Shown in pieces: positions 7,433-16,357 of a stretch of 43,145 bases of DNA; position 1 is the first letter of the stretch, and each line of letters starts with the position of its first letter. Source of the stretch: Treponema sp. (GTDB lineage Bacteria > Spirochaetota > Spirochaetia > Treponematales > Breznakiellaceae); assembly GCA_031268975.1 (NCBI GenBank), contig JAIRWM010000142.1, positions 1 to 43,145 on the forward strand. Direction: 5' to 3'. A program made the translations under genes and the position numbers. A model generated the notes under the pieces. That model saw only the letters and a program-made list of their open reading frames with translations. It made no database searches and had not been told where the DNA came from.

Positions 7433-8995
7433 TCATAAAATGTACCTGCCCAGATCCTGATCCATCGCGAGGTCCGCGAGTTTTTCGTTCACATATTCCT
7501 CCGTAATAACCACTTTTTTGGGGGCAATATCCGGCGCGTCAAAAGAAAGCTCTTCAAGCAGGGTTTCCATGATCGTATGGAGACGGCGCGCGCCTATATT
7601 TTCAAGCCGTGAATTGACTTCCGCGGCCAGAGCCGCCAGCGTTTCCACCGCCTGGGGGGTAAACTCAATTTCAATGTTTTCCGTTCCCAGAAGGTCGGTG
7701 TACTGTTTTGTAAGGGCGTTTTTCGGCTCGGTTAATATGCGCAAAAACTCGTCTTTTCCCAGCGAATCAAGCTCCACCCTGAGGGGAAAGCGCCCCTGGA
7801 GTTCCGGGATAAGATCCGACGGCTTGCTTACATTGAAAGCGCCGGCCGCGATAAAGAGTATGTGGGATGTGTCTACCTGACCCCATTTTGTATTGACCCG
7901 GGCGCCTTCGACAATCGGCAGAATATCCCGCTGTACGCCTTCCCGGGATACATCAGGTCCGCCGCCCCGGTCTCCCCTGATAGCGATTTTATCGATTTCA
8001 TCGACAAACACAATGCCTGTTTCTTCCACCCGTTTTCTGGCTTCGTCGCTTACCTTGTCCCGGTCAATAAGCTTTTCCGCTTCTTCGGCGATGATTATTT
8101 CCCTTGCCCGTTTGACGCTTACCAGTTTTTTCTTTTTTGATCCGCCGAAAATACCGGCGATTCCCGAAAGGCTCGATTCCAGATCCTCAAAGCCGCCTCC
8201 CATCATTTCCATTGACGGAAACTGGGGATTCTGGTTTACCGTAATTTCCACGGTTTTATCCTCAAGCTTGCCTTCCTTGAGCCACTGCCGGAACTTTTCC
8301 CTGGTACTGTCCTCGGTGGCCGCGTTTTTTGAAAACGCTTCCCCGCCGGAATCGCCGTCCGCCGGAGCGCCGGTTTTTTCCGCCACGGATTCTTCGTATT
8401 GTTCATTGCTTTTGTTCAGGAGGGGGATCCCAACCTGAATGGCCGTTCCCATAATGCCCGCGCCGTTGTCGTTGTTAAACGTGAACGCCCCCATCGGTTT
8501 AATGACCGGTCCCGGCGGCTTTGTTTCCCTGGATTTTTTCCCCGGCCGGGGAACAAGCAGATCCAGCAGGGCGTCTTCGGCCCGTTTTTCCGCTTCGGCG
8601 TTTACCTGATCCTGCATCTCTTCTTTTACCATTTGTACACCCGCGGCCATAAGATCGCGGATCATCGACTCTACGTCCCTTCCGACATAGCCTACTTCGG
8701 TGTACTTTGTCGCTTCCACTTTTATGAACGGGGAATTGGCGAGCCGGGCAAGCCGCCGGGCTATTTCTGTTTTGCCGACCCCTGTCGGGCCGATCATAAG
8801 AATGTTTTTCGGGGCGATGTCTTCCCGTACTTCCGGATCCAGCTTGATCCTCCGTATCCGGTTGCGCAGCGCGACGGCAACCGCCCGCTTTGCTTTTTTC
8901 TGTCCAACAATGTATTTATCAAGCTCGGAAACAATTTCCCGGGGAGTCAGGCGATCCAGATTTTTTGTTTCATTGCCGGTTGTTTCGACACTCAT
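7433..8995 (-). CDS. hslU: HslU, ATPase subunit of the HslUV protease
   Basis: HslU is the AAA+ unfoldase that feeds substrates to HslV. The Walker A motif GPTGVGKT is at 69-76, the Walker B VFVDEID at about 329-335, and the C-terminal tail DLGRYIL matches the family peptide that docks into HslV and activates it. At 520 residues it is about 75 longer than the usual 440-450. The surplus sits in the I-domain, between about residues 150 and 225, as a Gly/Asn/Ser/Glu-rich stretch that looks disordered. The gene overlaps hslV by 4 bp (8992-8995). hslUV immediately upstream of flgB is also known from other spirochaetes. Confidence 0.97.
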   Translation of the reverse strand: MSVETTGNETKNLDRLTPREIVSELDKYIVGQKKAKRAVAVALRNRIRRIKLDPEVREDIAPKNILMIGPTGVGKTEIARRLARLANSPFIKVEATKYTEVGYVGRDVESMIRDLMAAGVQMVKEEMQDQVNAEAEKRAEDALLDLLVPRPGKKSRETKPPGPVIKPMGAFTFNNDNGAGIMGTAIQVGIPLLNKSNEQYEESVAEKTGAPADGDSGGEAFSKNAATEDSTREKFRQWLKEGKLEDKTVEITVNQNPQFPSMEMMGGGFEDLESSLSGIAGIFGGSKKKKLVSVKRAREIIIAEEAEKLIDRDKVSDEARKRVEETGIVFVDEIDKIAIRGDRGGGPDVSREGVQRDILPIVEGARVNTKWGQVDTSHILFIAAGAFNVSKPSDLIPELQGRFPLRVELDSLGKDEFLRILTEPKNALTKQYTDLLGTENIEIEFTPQAVETLAALAAEVNSRLENIGARRLHTIMETLLEELSFDAPDIAPKKVVITEEYVNEKLADLAMDQDLGRYIL

Positions 8996-9534
8996 GGCTT
9001 TAGCTCCTCAATGGTGATTTGACTGTTTGTATAAATACAAATATTTCCCGCAATCTCAAGGCTGCGCCTGGCTATTTCCGCCGCGGAAAGTTCACTGCCG
9101 TCAAGATACGCCAGGGCGGCGGCATAGGCGTAGTTTCCGCCGGAACCGATTGCGAGGGCGCTTTCAGCCGGTTCAATAACGTCCCCGGTTCCGGAAATAA
9201 GCAGGGTTTTGTTGAGATCGGCGGCCAAGAGCAGGGCTTCAAGCCGGCGCAGGGCGCGGTCTGTCCGCCAGTCTTTTGCGAGTTCCACCGCCGCCCTGGC
9301 AAGATCCCCGGAATATTCCTTCAGCTTGCTTTCAAAGCGGTCAAAAAGGGTAAAGGCGTCGGCGGTGGCGCCGGCGAACCCGCAGAGAACTTTGCCGTCC
9401 CACAGCCGCCGTACCTTGCGGGCGTTGTTTTTCATTACCGTTTCGCCCATGGTCACCTGCCCGTCGCCGGCCATGGCGACTTCCCCTGACCGCCTGACTG
9501 CCAGAACAGTGGTTGATCGTATTTTTGTATTCAT
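8992..9534 (-). CDS. hslV: HslV, peptidase subunit of the HslUV protease
   Basis: HslV forms the proteasome-like dodecameric peptidase chamber. The catalytic N-terminal Thr aligns with Thr8 of T-T-V-L-A-V, so a seven-residue leader must be removed for activity; many HslV proteins need only Met removal, but short propeptides also occur. Conserved blocks include GDGQVT, a FAGATADA segment, AKDWRTD and IGSGGNYA. The length of 180 is normal. The start overlaps the xerC stop by 4 bp and the stop overlaps the hslU start by 4 bp, so the peptidase and unfoldase should be co-translated. The protein acts in the cytoplasm. Confidence 0.96.
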   Translation of the reverse strand: MNTKIRSTTVLAVRRSGEVAMAGDGQVTMGETVMKNNARKVRRLWDGKVLCGFAGATADAFTLFDRFESKLKEYSGDLARAAVELAKDWRTDRALRRLEALLLAADLNKTLLISGTGDVIEPAESALAIGSGGNYAYAAALAYLDGSELSAAEIARRSLEIAGNICIYTNSQITIEELKP

Positions 9535-10490
9535 GATTTTCTCCTTTGCGGACGCGGCGCCGGATCCGCGCTTTGAACTTCGCCGCCGGGGGCGGCATGG
9601 GCGTGCGGATGGGCGCTCATATAGGCCCGGCGCAGATGTTCCATATCAACATGGGTATAACGCTGGGTTGTGGAAATGCTTGCGTGACCGAGCATCTCCT
9701 GCACCACCCGTACATCGCAGCCGGAATTAACCAGATGCGTGGCAAAGCTGTGCCGCAGCGCGTGGGGGTGCACATGCTTGTCAAGGCCGGATCGGTCGCC
9801 GTAGCGGTTAATAATCCACCGCACGCCGGGAACCGAAATGGCCGTGCCGCGCCTGTTGATAAACAGCCTGTCCGTCCGGGCGGCCGAAAGCCGGGTGTTT
9901 CGGGCGGGAAGGTATTCGCCCAGCGCACTTGCGGCCTCATCGGAAAAAAACACAAAGCGTTCTTTCCCGCCCTTGCCCAAAACCCGCGCGCCGGAAAGAG
10001 CCGGATCCAGTTCTGCCATTGACAGCGAAACAAGCTCCGAAATACGCAGGCCTGCGGAATACATTACCAGTATGAGCGCCTTGTCCCTGACAGGCCAGAG
10101 TATGCCCGCTTTTTCAGGAAGTCCGGCAAAAGCCGCCATTTCACCTTCCCACAAAAAAGCCGGAAGGGACCTTGGGGTTTTTAAATTTCTGATATTCGCG
10201 GAAGGATCGTCGGTTCTCCGCCCAAAACGGATAAGCCAGCGGTAAAAACCCCTGACGGAAGACAGAGCCCTGTTGACGGAAACCGAAGCGGTTCCTTCGG
10301 CGCCAAGGTCGGCGATAAAATGTTCAACTTCTCCGGCCGAGGCGGTTTCCGGGGCAAGACCTGAATTTTCGCAGTACGAGCTAAAGTGTTCAAGGTCTTT
10401 TCCGTAAGCCGCGAGGGTCCGCTCCGAAACGCCCCTGACCGCCTTTAAATACGACAAATATTCGCCTGTAACCCCGTTACGGTTTATCAT
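9531..10490 (-). CDS. xerC: Tyrosine recombinase XerC-type
   Basis: This is a site-specific recombinase of the XerC/XerD class, which resolves chromosome dimers at dif together with a partner. The full catalytic set is visible: Arg149 (AGLRISE), Lys173, His243 and Arg246 ([11 protein letters not shown]), His269 (LGHAS) and nucleophile Tyr278 (TTQRYTH). I chose the ATG at 10490 because it overlaps the topA stop as ATGA; the longer frame from 10529 would add 13 Arg-rich residues inside topA. The product is 319 residues. It sits between topA and hslV, the codV/xerC place in other bacteria, and a second recombinase (xerD) lies 4 kb upstream in the same run. Confidence 0.9.
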   Translation of the reverse strand: MINRNGVTGEYLSYLKAVRGVSERTLAAYGKDLEHFSSYCENSGLAPETASAGEVEHFIADLGAEGTASVSVNRALSSVRGFYRWLIRFGRRTDDPSANIRNLKTPRSLPAFLWEGEMAAFAGLPEKAGILWPVRDKALILVMYSAGLRISELVSLSMAELDPALSGARVLGKGGKERFVFFSDEAASALGEYLPARNTRLSAARTDRLFINRRGTAISVPGVRWIINRYGDRSGLDKHVHPHALRHSFATHLVNSGCDVRVVQEMLGHASISTTQRYTHVDMEHLRRAYMSAHPHAHAAPGGEVQSADPAPRPQRRKS

Positions 10491-12649
10491 GCGTCTTCCC
10501 CTTCCTCGCTTGAGTGAAGGTAATCGCAATCGGGGTTAATGCAGCCTTTGTGCGATCCGTTTTTCTTGTCGTACTTTTCCACCAGAAACCATCCGCATTT
10601 CGGGCAGCTTTGGCCGGGCAGGGGCTTAAAGTGGCTGATAAAGTCGCATTCAGGATACCCGGTACATCCGTAAAATTCTTTCCCCCGTCCCTTTGTTTTT
10701 CTCGCCACAATATCGCCTCCGCATTTTGGGCATGCGGCAAGCGGAATGGAACGGGTATTCCGGCATTCGGGAAAACCCTGGCAGGCGAGAAAAAAGCCGA
10801 ACCGGCCGAGTTTTTTTACCATGTGTTTTCCGCACTTTTCGCAGACAAGGTCTGTTATTTCGTCCAGAGAACCTTTGTAGGACTCAAGGGTTTTGCCGAC
10901 TTCGTCAACCTGCGTTTTAAACGGATCATAAAATTCCCGGATCATTTTGGGCCAGCTGGTGCGGTTGTCCTCCACTTCGTCAAGCTTTGTTTCCATTGTG
11001 GCGGTAAACGCCGCGTCGACAACGTGGGGGAAATATTCGCCCAGCATGTCGCTGATCATTTTTCCCAGGATGGTCGGCACAAGCTGCCTGTTTGACCGTG
11101 TTACGTAGTAACGGTCAAGAAGCACCGAAATGGTCGGCGCGTAGGTGGAAGGCCGGCCAATCCCTTTTTCTTCAAGTATTTTAACGATGGAAGCGTCCGT
11201 ATAACGGGGCGGCCCCTGGGTAAAATGCTGTTCACTGTAAAACTTTTCCGCGGTAAGAATGTCTCCTGTTTTTACGGCGGGAACAGATCCGCCTTTTTCG
11301 TCTTTTGCCGGAAGCAGTTTCAACACCTGCATAAAACCTTTCTTCAGCACTTTTGTTCCGGCCACCCTGAAAATCCCCTCGCCCGCGCCAATGTCGATAC
11401 TTATGGTGTTTGTTTTGGCGCTTTCCATCTGGCAGGCTACAAAGCGTTCCCAAATAACCGCGTAAAGCCTGTATTGATCCTTCGTAAGGGATTCTTTTAT
11501 CGAATCGGGTGTGTAATCAACGTATGTCGGACGAATTGCTTCGTGTGCGTCCTGGGCTTTTTTTCCCACGGCATATTCCACAGGGGCGCCGGGCAGATCG
11601 CCGGGATAGTTTTTCCCAATCCACGCCCGCACTTCCTGGATGGCAAGCTGGGAAATACGCACGGAGTCTGTACGCATATATGTAATAAGCCCGACCCTGC
11701 CCTCGCCGATGTTTACCCCTTCGTAGAGCTGCTGGGCAACCTGCATGGTTTTTTTGCTGGTAAAGCCAAGCCTGTTCGCCGCTGTCTGCTGCATCTGGCT
11801 TGTGGTAAAAGGCGGTTTGGGCTTTACCGTTTTTTCCGTCTGCCGTATGTCTTTAACCACACATTCGGTGTTTTGCAGTTTTTCAATAAGGGCCGTGACT
11901 TCCGCCTCTGATTTTAGTTCCGGCTTTTTTCCCTGCCACAAAACAAGCTGGGCGGTGAACGCCGAATGCCGCGACGAAGTTTTTTCCGTCTTGAAATCTG
12001 CGTCCAGGGTCCAGTATTCTTCGGGAGTAAACGACTCAACTTCCTTTTCACGTTCGCATATAAGGCGTAACGCTACCGACTGAACACGTCCGGCGGAAAG
12101 GCCGTTCTTTACTTTTTTCCAGAGCAGCGGCGAAAGGCTGTATCCCACAAGCCGGTCAAGAACCCGCCGGGCTTTTTGGGCGTTTACTTTCGCTTCGTCA
12201 ATTCCGGCCGGATTGGCGACCGCGTCTTTAATGGCCTGCGGCGTTATTTCGTTAAAGCTTATCCGCTTTATGGGAACATTTTTTGTCTTCGCGCTGATGG
12301 CGTTCCGCAAATGCCAGGCTATGGCTTCCCCTTCCCTGTCGTTATCGCTTGCCAGCAGCACTTCTCCGGATTTTTTCGCGTCACTTTGCAGCTCTTTAAG
12401 AAGCTTTGCCCTGCCCCGTACCGTTATATATTCAGGCTCAAATTCATGATCCACGTCTATCGCCATTCTGGATTTTGGGAGATCGATAAGATGACCCATG
12501 GACGCTTTGACGGTATAGGAACCTCCAAGGTATTTCTCAATGGTTTTTGCCTTGGCCGGAGATTCAACTATTACCAGTGTCTTTTTTTCGGCCTTTTTTG
12601 TTTTCCGCGCGTTTGTTCCGCCGGTTTCGGTTTTTCCGTTTTCAGTCAT
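10487..12649 (-). CDS. topA: DNA topoisomerase I
   Basis: TopA relaxes negative supercoils through a 5'-phosphotyrosine intermediate. The toprim domain has V-I-V-E-S-P-A-K-A-K at about 26-35 and the acidic S-D-N-D-R-E-G-E block at about 101-108. The active-site Tyr is about residue 324 in ITYMRTDS. The C-terminus has three four-Cys zinc ribbons, each of the C-x2-C ... C-x4-C type. I start at 12649, giving 720 residues, because this ATG overlaps the dprA stop as ATGA; the longer frame from 12781 adds 44 residues that merely shadow dprA. A Lys/Thr-rich N-terminal lead of about 22 residues precedes the toprim fold. Confidence 0.96.
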   Translation of the reverse strand: MTENGKTETGGTNARKTKKAEKKTLVIVESPAKAKTIEKYLGGSYTVKASMGHLIDLPKSRMAIDVDHEFEPEYITVRGRAKLLKELQSDAKKSGEVLLASDNDREGEAIAWHLRNAISAKTKNVPIKRISFNEITPQAIKDAVANPAGIDEAKVNAQKARRVLDRLVGYSLSPLLWKKVKNGLSAGRVQSVALRLICEREKEVESFTPEEYWTLDADFKTEKTSSRHSAFTAQLVLWQGKKPELKSEAEVTALIEKLQNTECVVKDIRQTEKTVKPKPPFTTSQMQQTAANRLGFTSKKTMQVAQQLYEGVNIGEGRVGLITYMRTDSVRISQLAIQEVRAWIGKNYPGDLPGAPVEYAVGKKAQDAHEAIRPTYVDYTPDSIKESLTKDQYRLYAVIWERFVACQMESAKTNTISIDIGAGEGIFRVAGTKVLKKGFMQVLKLLPAKDEKGGSVPAVKTGDILTAEKFYSEQHFTQGPPRYTDASIVKILEEKGIGRPSTYAPTISVLLDRYYVTRSNRQLVPTILGKMISDMLGEYFPHVVDAAFTATMETKLDEVEDNRTSWPKMIREFYDPFKTQVDEVGKTLESYKGSLDEITDLVCEKCGKHMVKKLGRFGFFLACQGFPECRNTRSIPLAACPKCGGDIVARKTKGRGKEFYGCTGYPECDFISHFKPLPGQSCPKCGWFLVEKYDKKNGSHKGCINPDCDYLHSSEEGEDA

Positions 12650-13524
12650 GGCGCCTCGCTTGTGCATACATTCCATTCGGCCAGAATATCCGCCGCGGAA
12701 ACTACTGTCCCACAGCCGTCTTCCGCCAGCTTTCTTGTTCCGCCGCCCCGGGGAGAAAGCAGACCCGCTTTTCCGGCCCAAAGATCCCTGCCCTGTTCAA
12801 GGGCAAAACGCGCCGTATGCAGCGCGCCTGAATGTTCCGGAGCTTCCACAATTACCGTCCCCCGGGCAAGGCCGGAAATAATACGGTTTCTTTCCGGGAA
12901 ATTCCACCTGTAGGGTTTTGTTCCCGGGGGATATTCGCTGACAACGGCCCCGCCCGATTCCAGAATACGTTTTGCCAGAGGCCTGTTCGACGCCGGATAA
13001 AGTTCGTCAAGACCGGAACCGAGTACGGCGACGGTAACGCCGCCTCCGTCAAGGCAGCCCCGGTGGGCCATGGCGTCAATCCCCAGCGCGAGGCCCGATA
13101 TAACGGCGATCCCCGCTTTGGCAAGGGAACGGCCAAGGGAATAAGCCTGGGCGGAACCGGCGGGGCTGGGTTTGCGGGTGCCGACAAGCGCCGCCGAAGG
13201 TTTTTCCGGATCGGGCAGACGGCCCAGATAATACAGCAAAAACGGCGGATTGTATATTTCACCAAGCAGGGGCGGATAACCGGCCTGCCCGCAGCGTACC
13301 CGGCGAATGCCCCGCGTACGGAACGCCGCTTCGTGCCGCTGTGCGCACGCGAAAATTTCATCCATTGTGCGGAACTTTCCCCGCACGGACCGTCTCAGGA
13401 AAAGTTCCAGGTCCTGCTTTGTGGAGAAGGGGAACTTTTCTTCCCTGTCAAATTTTTCCAGAACCCGAAGCCGTTCAGAGCAGCTTAGTCCCGGAATAAG
13501 GGCAACCGCTACATCGCTAACCAT
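12646..13524 (-). CDS. dprA: DNA-processing protein DprA (Smf)
   Basis: DprA binds incoming single-stranded DNA and loads RecA during transformation; it is also widespread in bacteria not known to be competent. The 292-residue protein has an N-terminal helical region (about 1-75) and the Rossmann-like core with G-T-R-K-P-S, G-L-A-L-G-I-D-A-x-A-H, and a S-E-Y-P-P-G-T-K-P segment followed by F-P-E-R-N-R-I-I. It ends soon after the core, so the C-terminal winged helix (DML1-like) found in many DprA proteins is missing. It overlaps the TPR gene by 8 bp and topA by 4 bp. The dprA-topA-xerC order is common in Gram-positive bacteria as well. Confidence 0.94.
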   Translation of the reverse strand: MVSDVAVALIPGLSCSERLRVLEKFDREEKFPFSTKQDLELFLRRSVRGKFRTMDEIFACAQRHEAAFRTRGIRRVRCGQAGYPPLLGEIYNPPFLLYYLGRLPDPEKPSAALVGTRKPSPAGSAQAYSLGRSLAKAGIAVISGLALGIDAMAHRGCLDGGGVTVAVLGSGLDELYPASNRPLAKRILESGGAVVSEYPPGTKPYRWNFPERNRIISGLARGTVIVEAPEHSGALHTARFALEQGRDLWAGKAGLLSPRGGGTRKLAEDGCGTVVSAADILAEWNVCTSEAP

Positions 13525-14254
13525 ACCACCTGTCCATTACCTGCTGTTTGTTCGCGCCGGCCTGGGCCTTTTTTTCCGGGTCTTTTGTAACGCTGATAAT
13601 CCTGTCGTAAAGGCCGACAGCCGCCTCGTAGTTTTCCGTCATATAATACGCGCGGGCAAGAAGAAACATCGCGTCTGTGTCGGATTTATTGATATCCAGA
13701 AAATTCACCAGATGGGGAACAGCCTCCGCCGGCCGTTCGAGTTCGAACACATACAATACCGAAACTCCGTACAGAGCCTTTGCGTAACGCGGATCAATAT
13801 CAATGGCCCGAAGATACGCCTGCTCCGATGTCCTGAAATAAGACGCCGCTTCCGCCTGAGAAAAATAGTCCGACGCGGCCAGTATTCCCGACGAAAGCCC
13901 GATAAGGTAATGCACGGACTCGTCTTCCGGATAATACTTCGCCGCCTGTTCCAGGGCTTCCAGAGCCTCTCCGTACAGTTCTTTGTCCATGAGCCTTGAG
14001 CCAAGAATTTTCCAGTATACGCCCGTCTGGGCCGCGTCCCGTACGTGGTTTTCTATTTTTTTTTCATAAAGGGCGATTGCCCTGCGAAGATCTTCAATCC
14101 CCTGGGGAGGAGCCCCCCGTGGACTCAGCTCGGCTATCTGCCGGGCAAGGCTGTTTCTTTCGGAAAAGCGTTTGTAGACAAACACCCCGATAAGCCCCGC
14201 AGCAAGAATAACAAGAATAACCAGTGAACGAACAGTTCCCTTTTTAATCGCCAT
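13517..14254 (-). CDS. Membrane-anchored tetratricopeptide-repeat protein
   Basis: The function is unknown. From the ATG at 14254 (ribosome binding site GGGAG) the product is 245 residues. It has a short basic cytoplasmic N-terminus, one membrane helix at about 10-28, then a soluble region with about four TPR-like helical pairs. The clearest are around W-K-I-L-G-S-R-L-M-D-K-E-L-Y-G-E-A and A-M-F-L-L-A-R-A-Y-Y-M-T-E-N-Y-E-A-A. The topology would put the repeats outside the cytoplasmic membrane. The gene sits between xerD and dprA and overlaps both (11 bp and 8 bp), so a role in division or envelope assembly is possible by context only. The longer frame from 14311 is not supported by a ribosome binding site. 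Confidence 0.8.
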   Translation of the reverse strand: MAIKKGTVRSLVILVILAAGLIGVFVYKRFSERNSLARQIAELSPRGAPPQGIEDLRRAIALYEKKIENHVRDAAQTGVYWKILGSRLMDKELYGEALEALEQAAKYYPEDESVHYLIGLSSGILAASDYFSQAEAASYFRTSEQAYLRAIDIDPRYAKALYGVSVLYVFELERPAEAVPHLVNFLDINKSDTDAMFLLARAYYMTENYEAAVGLYDRIISVTKDPEKKAQAGANKQQVMDRWYG

Positions 14255-15149
14255 ACACAGCTCCCAGCCTTGGCAGATATTTCCTGTGGTTTTCCCGCAG
14301 CATGGAAACATCTACATGGGTATAGATTTGGGTTGTGGCAAGATCCGCATGACCCAATAATTCCTGAACCTGCCTGAGACCGGCGCCGCCGGCCAGCAGT
14401 TCTGTCGCAAAACTATGCCTTAAAGTATGGAGCTTCGAGGAGGTTCCCGCCAGAGCGGCAAGCAAAGAATAGTTTTTCCAGATACTTTTCCTGGAAAGCC
14501 GCTTTCCCCGCCTGCTTAAAAACAAGGCCCTTGACTGCCGTTTCCCCGCCAAAACCGGCCGTGACTGTTCCAGGTATGCTTTAAGCGCCAGCGCTGCCTG
14601 ATCCCCGAATACCGCCATCCGCTCTTTGCTCCCCTTTCCCGTTACCCTGGTAATCCGCTCGTTAAAAAAAACATCTTTCAGATCAAGATGCACGACTTCC
14701 GAAACCCGCAGGCCCGCCGAATAAACAAGTTCGTATAAAGCCCTGTTCCGTATACCTAATGGCTTTGTACTGTCTATCGCTTCGATGATTTCCTCAATTT
14801 TTTCCCGTCCCAGTACCGCAGGAAGCCTGGGTACATGCCTGGGGGTTTCCAGCACTGCCGCCGGATTATCTTCCCGCAGTCCCCGTGAAATCAGGTAGCG
14901 GAAATAGGAACGCAGGGCGGAAACGGCCTTGGCGGCGGAACGCGGACCGATATTTTTCCGCCTTTCCTCCAGATAGTTGACAAGAAAAGCCGCGCCGGCG
15001 GTTATGCTTAAATCGCCTTTTTCGGGCGTTTGTTTCCGGGCATACTCAAGGAAAAAACGAATTTCTCCCACATACGTTTCCGCCGTCAGGGGAGAACGGC
15101 GCTCAATGGTGATAAGCCGGGAACGGTAACCCGAAAGGATATCTGTCAC
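14244..15149 (-). CDS. xerD: Tyrosine recombinase XerD-type
   Basis: This is a second full-length Xer recombinase (301 residues), probably the XerC partner for dif recombination at the septum. Catalytic residues are Arg148 (SAGLRVSE), Lys172, His241 and Arg244 (HTLRHSFATE), His267 (LLGHADL) and nucleophile Tyr276 (TTQIYTHV). It starts with GTG and overlaps the end of ftsZ by 4 bp. XerC versus XerD cannot be assigned firmly from sequence by eye. I call this one XerD from the TTQIYTHV form and the other XerC from its topA-hslV neighbourhood. No dif-like site was identified in the window. Confidence 0.85.
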   Translation of the reverse strand: MTDILSGYRSRLITIERRSPLTAETYVGEIRFFLEYARKQTPEKGDLSITAGAAFLVNYLEERRKNIGPRSAAKAVSALRSYFRYLISRGLREDNPAAVLETPRHVPRLPAVLGREKIEEIIEAIDSTKPLGIRNRALYELVYSAGLRVSEVVHLDLKDVFFNERITRVTGKGSKERMAVFGDQAALALKAYLEQSRPVLAGKRQSRALFLSRRGKRLSRKSIWKNYSLLAALAGTSSKLHTLRHSFATELLAGGAGLRQVQELLGHADLATTQIYTHVDVSMLRENHRKYLPRLGAVYGD

Positions 15150-16333
15150 AGATCCATAACTTCCCGGTTTGCGGATCCGGAAGGCTGTGTCTGTTCCGAA
15201 GAAAACCGCATTATCGCGGGTACGTCAAGATCGTCTTCGCTGTAGTTTTTCCGCAGGGTAAGGAATTCCGTTTTGCCCGCGGCAGACCGGTTTGTTATGT
15301 TTTTCCATTCGCCAATGCTGATAACTTCATTTGAAGAATCACCCGGCTGCTCCATTTTTATCGTTTTTGGCTGAAAGCCGGTAGCGATTACCGTGACCAT
15401 CACCTTTTTGCCGAGCAGGGGGTTAATGACAAGGCCCGGCTTGAGCTGAACGGAGGGATCCGCTTTTTCCTTGACAATCCGTATCGCGTTACGAAATTCG
15501 GCCATGCCCAGTTCTTCGCTGCCGGAAACATTAACAAGCAGCCGCTTTGCGCCTTCTATGGTGGTATCGTCAAGCAGGGGATTGTCCACCGCCCGTATCG
15601 CAGCTTCTTCCGCCCCGTTGTCTCCTTCACCGACACCGATTCCCATCAAGGCGTCGCCCTGGCCGCACATGGTTTTCTTTACGTCGGCAAAATCGACATT
15701 TATGAGCCCGGTCTCAAGGATAAGGTCAGATATGCTCTGTACTCCCTGATGAAGAATTTCATCAGCTTTAAGAAAAGCGTCTTTCATCGTCGCTTTTTTA
15801 TCCATCACTTCAAAAAGACGTTCGTTCTGGATAACAATAAGGCTGTCGACGGCTTCCCGCATTTTATCAATGCCTTCACCGGCAATGCACATTCTGTAGT
15901 CACCTTCAATCTCGAAGGGCTTTGTTACCACGCCCACCGTCAACGCGCCGTTTTCCCGCGCCACCTGGGCGATTATGGGCGCGGCCCCGGTACCGGTTCC
16001 TCCGCCCATGCCCGCGGTTACAAAAACCATGTGGGCGCCCTTGACGGCGTTGGCGATCATGTCACGGTCTTCAAGCGCCGCTTTTTCACCAACAAGCGGA
16101 TCCCCGCCCGCTCCGAGCCCCTGGGTAAGCTTTGAACCGATAGGAAGCTTTGTCTCCGCCCTGCACTGGTTAAGAACCTGCTGATCCGTGTTAACCGCGA
16201 TAAAGTCAACCCCGGAAAGGCCGCATTCGATCATGCGGTTCACCGCGTTACATCCGCCGCCGCCCGCGCCCACAACTTTGATAATTGTCGACCGCGAATT
16301 GGAAACGCTTTCGTCAATAACCTGAATATTCAT
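15146..16333 (-). CDS. ftsZ: Cell division GTPase FtsZ
   Basis: FtsZ polymerises into the division ring. The tubulin signature GGGTGTG is at 110-116, an N-terminal nucleotide loop G-A-G-G-G-G-C-N-A is at about 22-30, and the T7/synergy region N-V-D-F-A-D-V is present. The C-terminal linker is short (about 60 residues) and contains D-L-D-V-P-A-I-M-R, the conserved peptide that binds FtsA. After it there is an extra tail of about 18 residues, so the peptide is not at the very end as is usual. The length is 395. A GGGAGGGG ribosome binding site precedes the ATG. It lies 24 bp downstream of ftsA. Confidence 0.98.
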   Translation of the reverse strand: MNIQVIDESVSNSRSTIIKVVGAGGGGCNAVNRMIECGLSGVDFIAVNTDQQVLNQCRAETKLPIGSKLTQGLGAGGDPLVGEKAALEDRDMIANAVKGAHMVFVTAGMGGGTGTGAAPIIAQVARENGALTVGVVTKPFEIEGDYRMCIAGEGIDKMREAVDSLIVIQNERLFEVMDKKATMKDAFLKADEILHQGVQSISDLILETGLINVDFADVKKTMCGQGDALMGIGVGEGDNGAEEAAIRAVDNPLLDDTTIEGAKRLLVNVSGSEELGMAEFRNAIRIVKEKADPSVQLKPGLVINPLLGKKVMVTVIATGFQPKTIKMEQPGDSSNEVISIGEWKNITNRSAAGKTEFLTLRKNYSEDDLDVPAIMRFSSEQTQPSGSANREVMDL

Positions 16334-16357
16334 ATCCCCTCCCGATGTTTTATGGAA

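Noticed and set aside
12650-12781. 44-residue N-terminal extension of topoisomerase I
   Set aside because: It lies wholly inside dprA, while the ATG at 12649 overlaps the dprA stop codon as ATGA.
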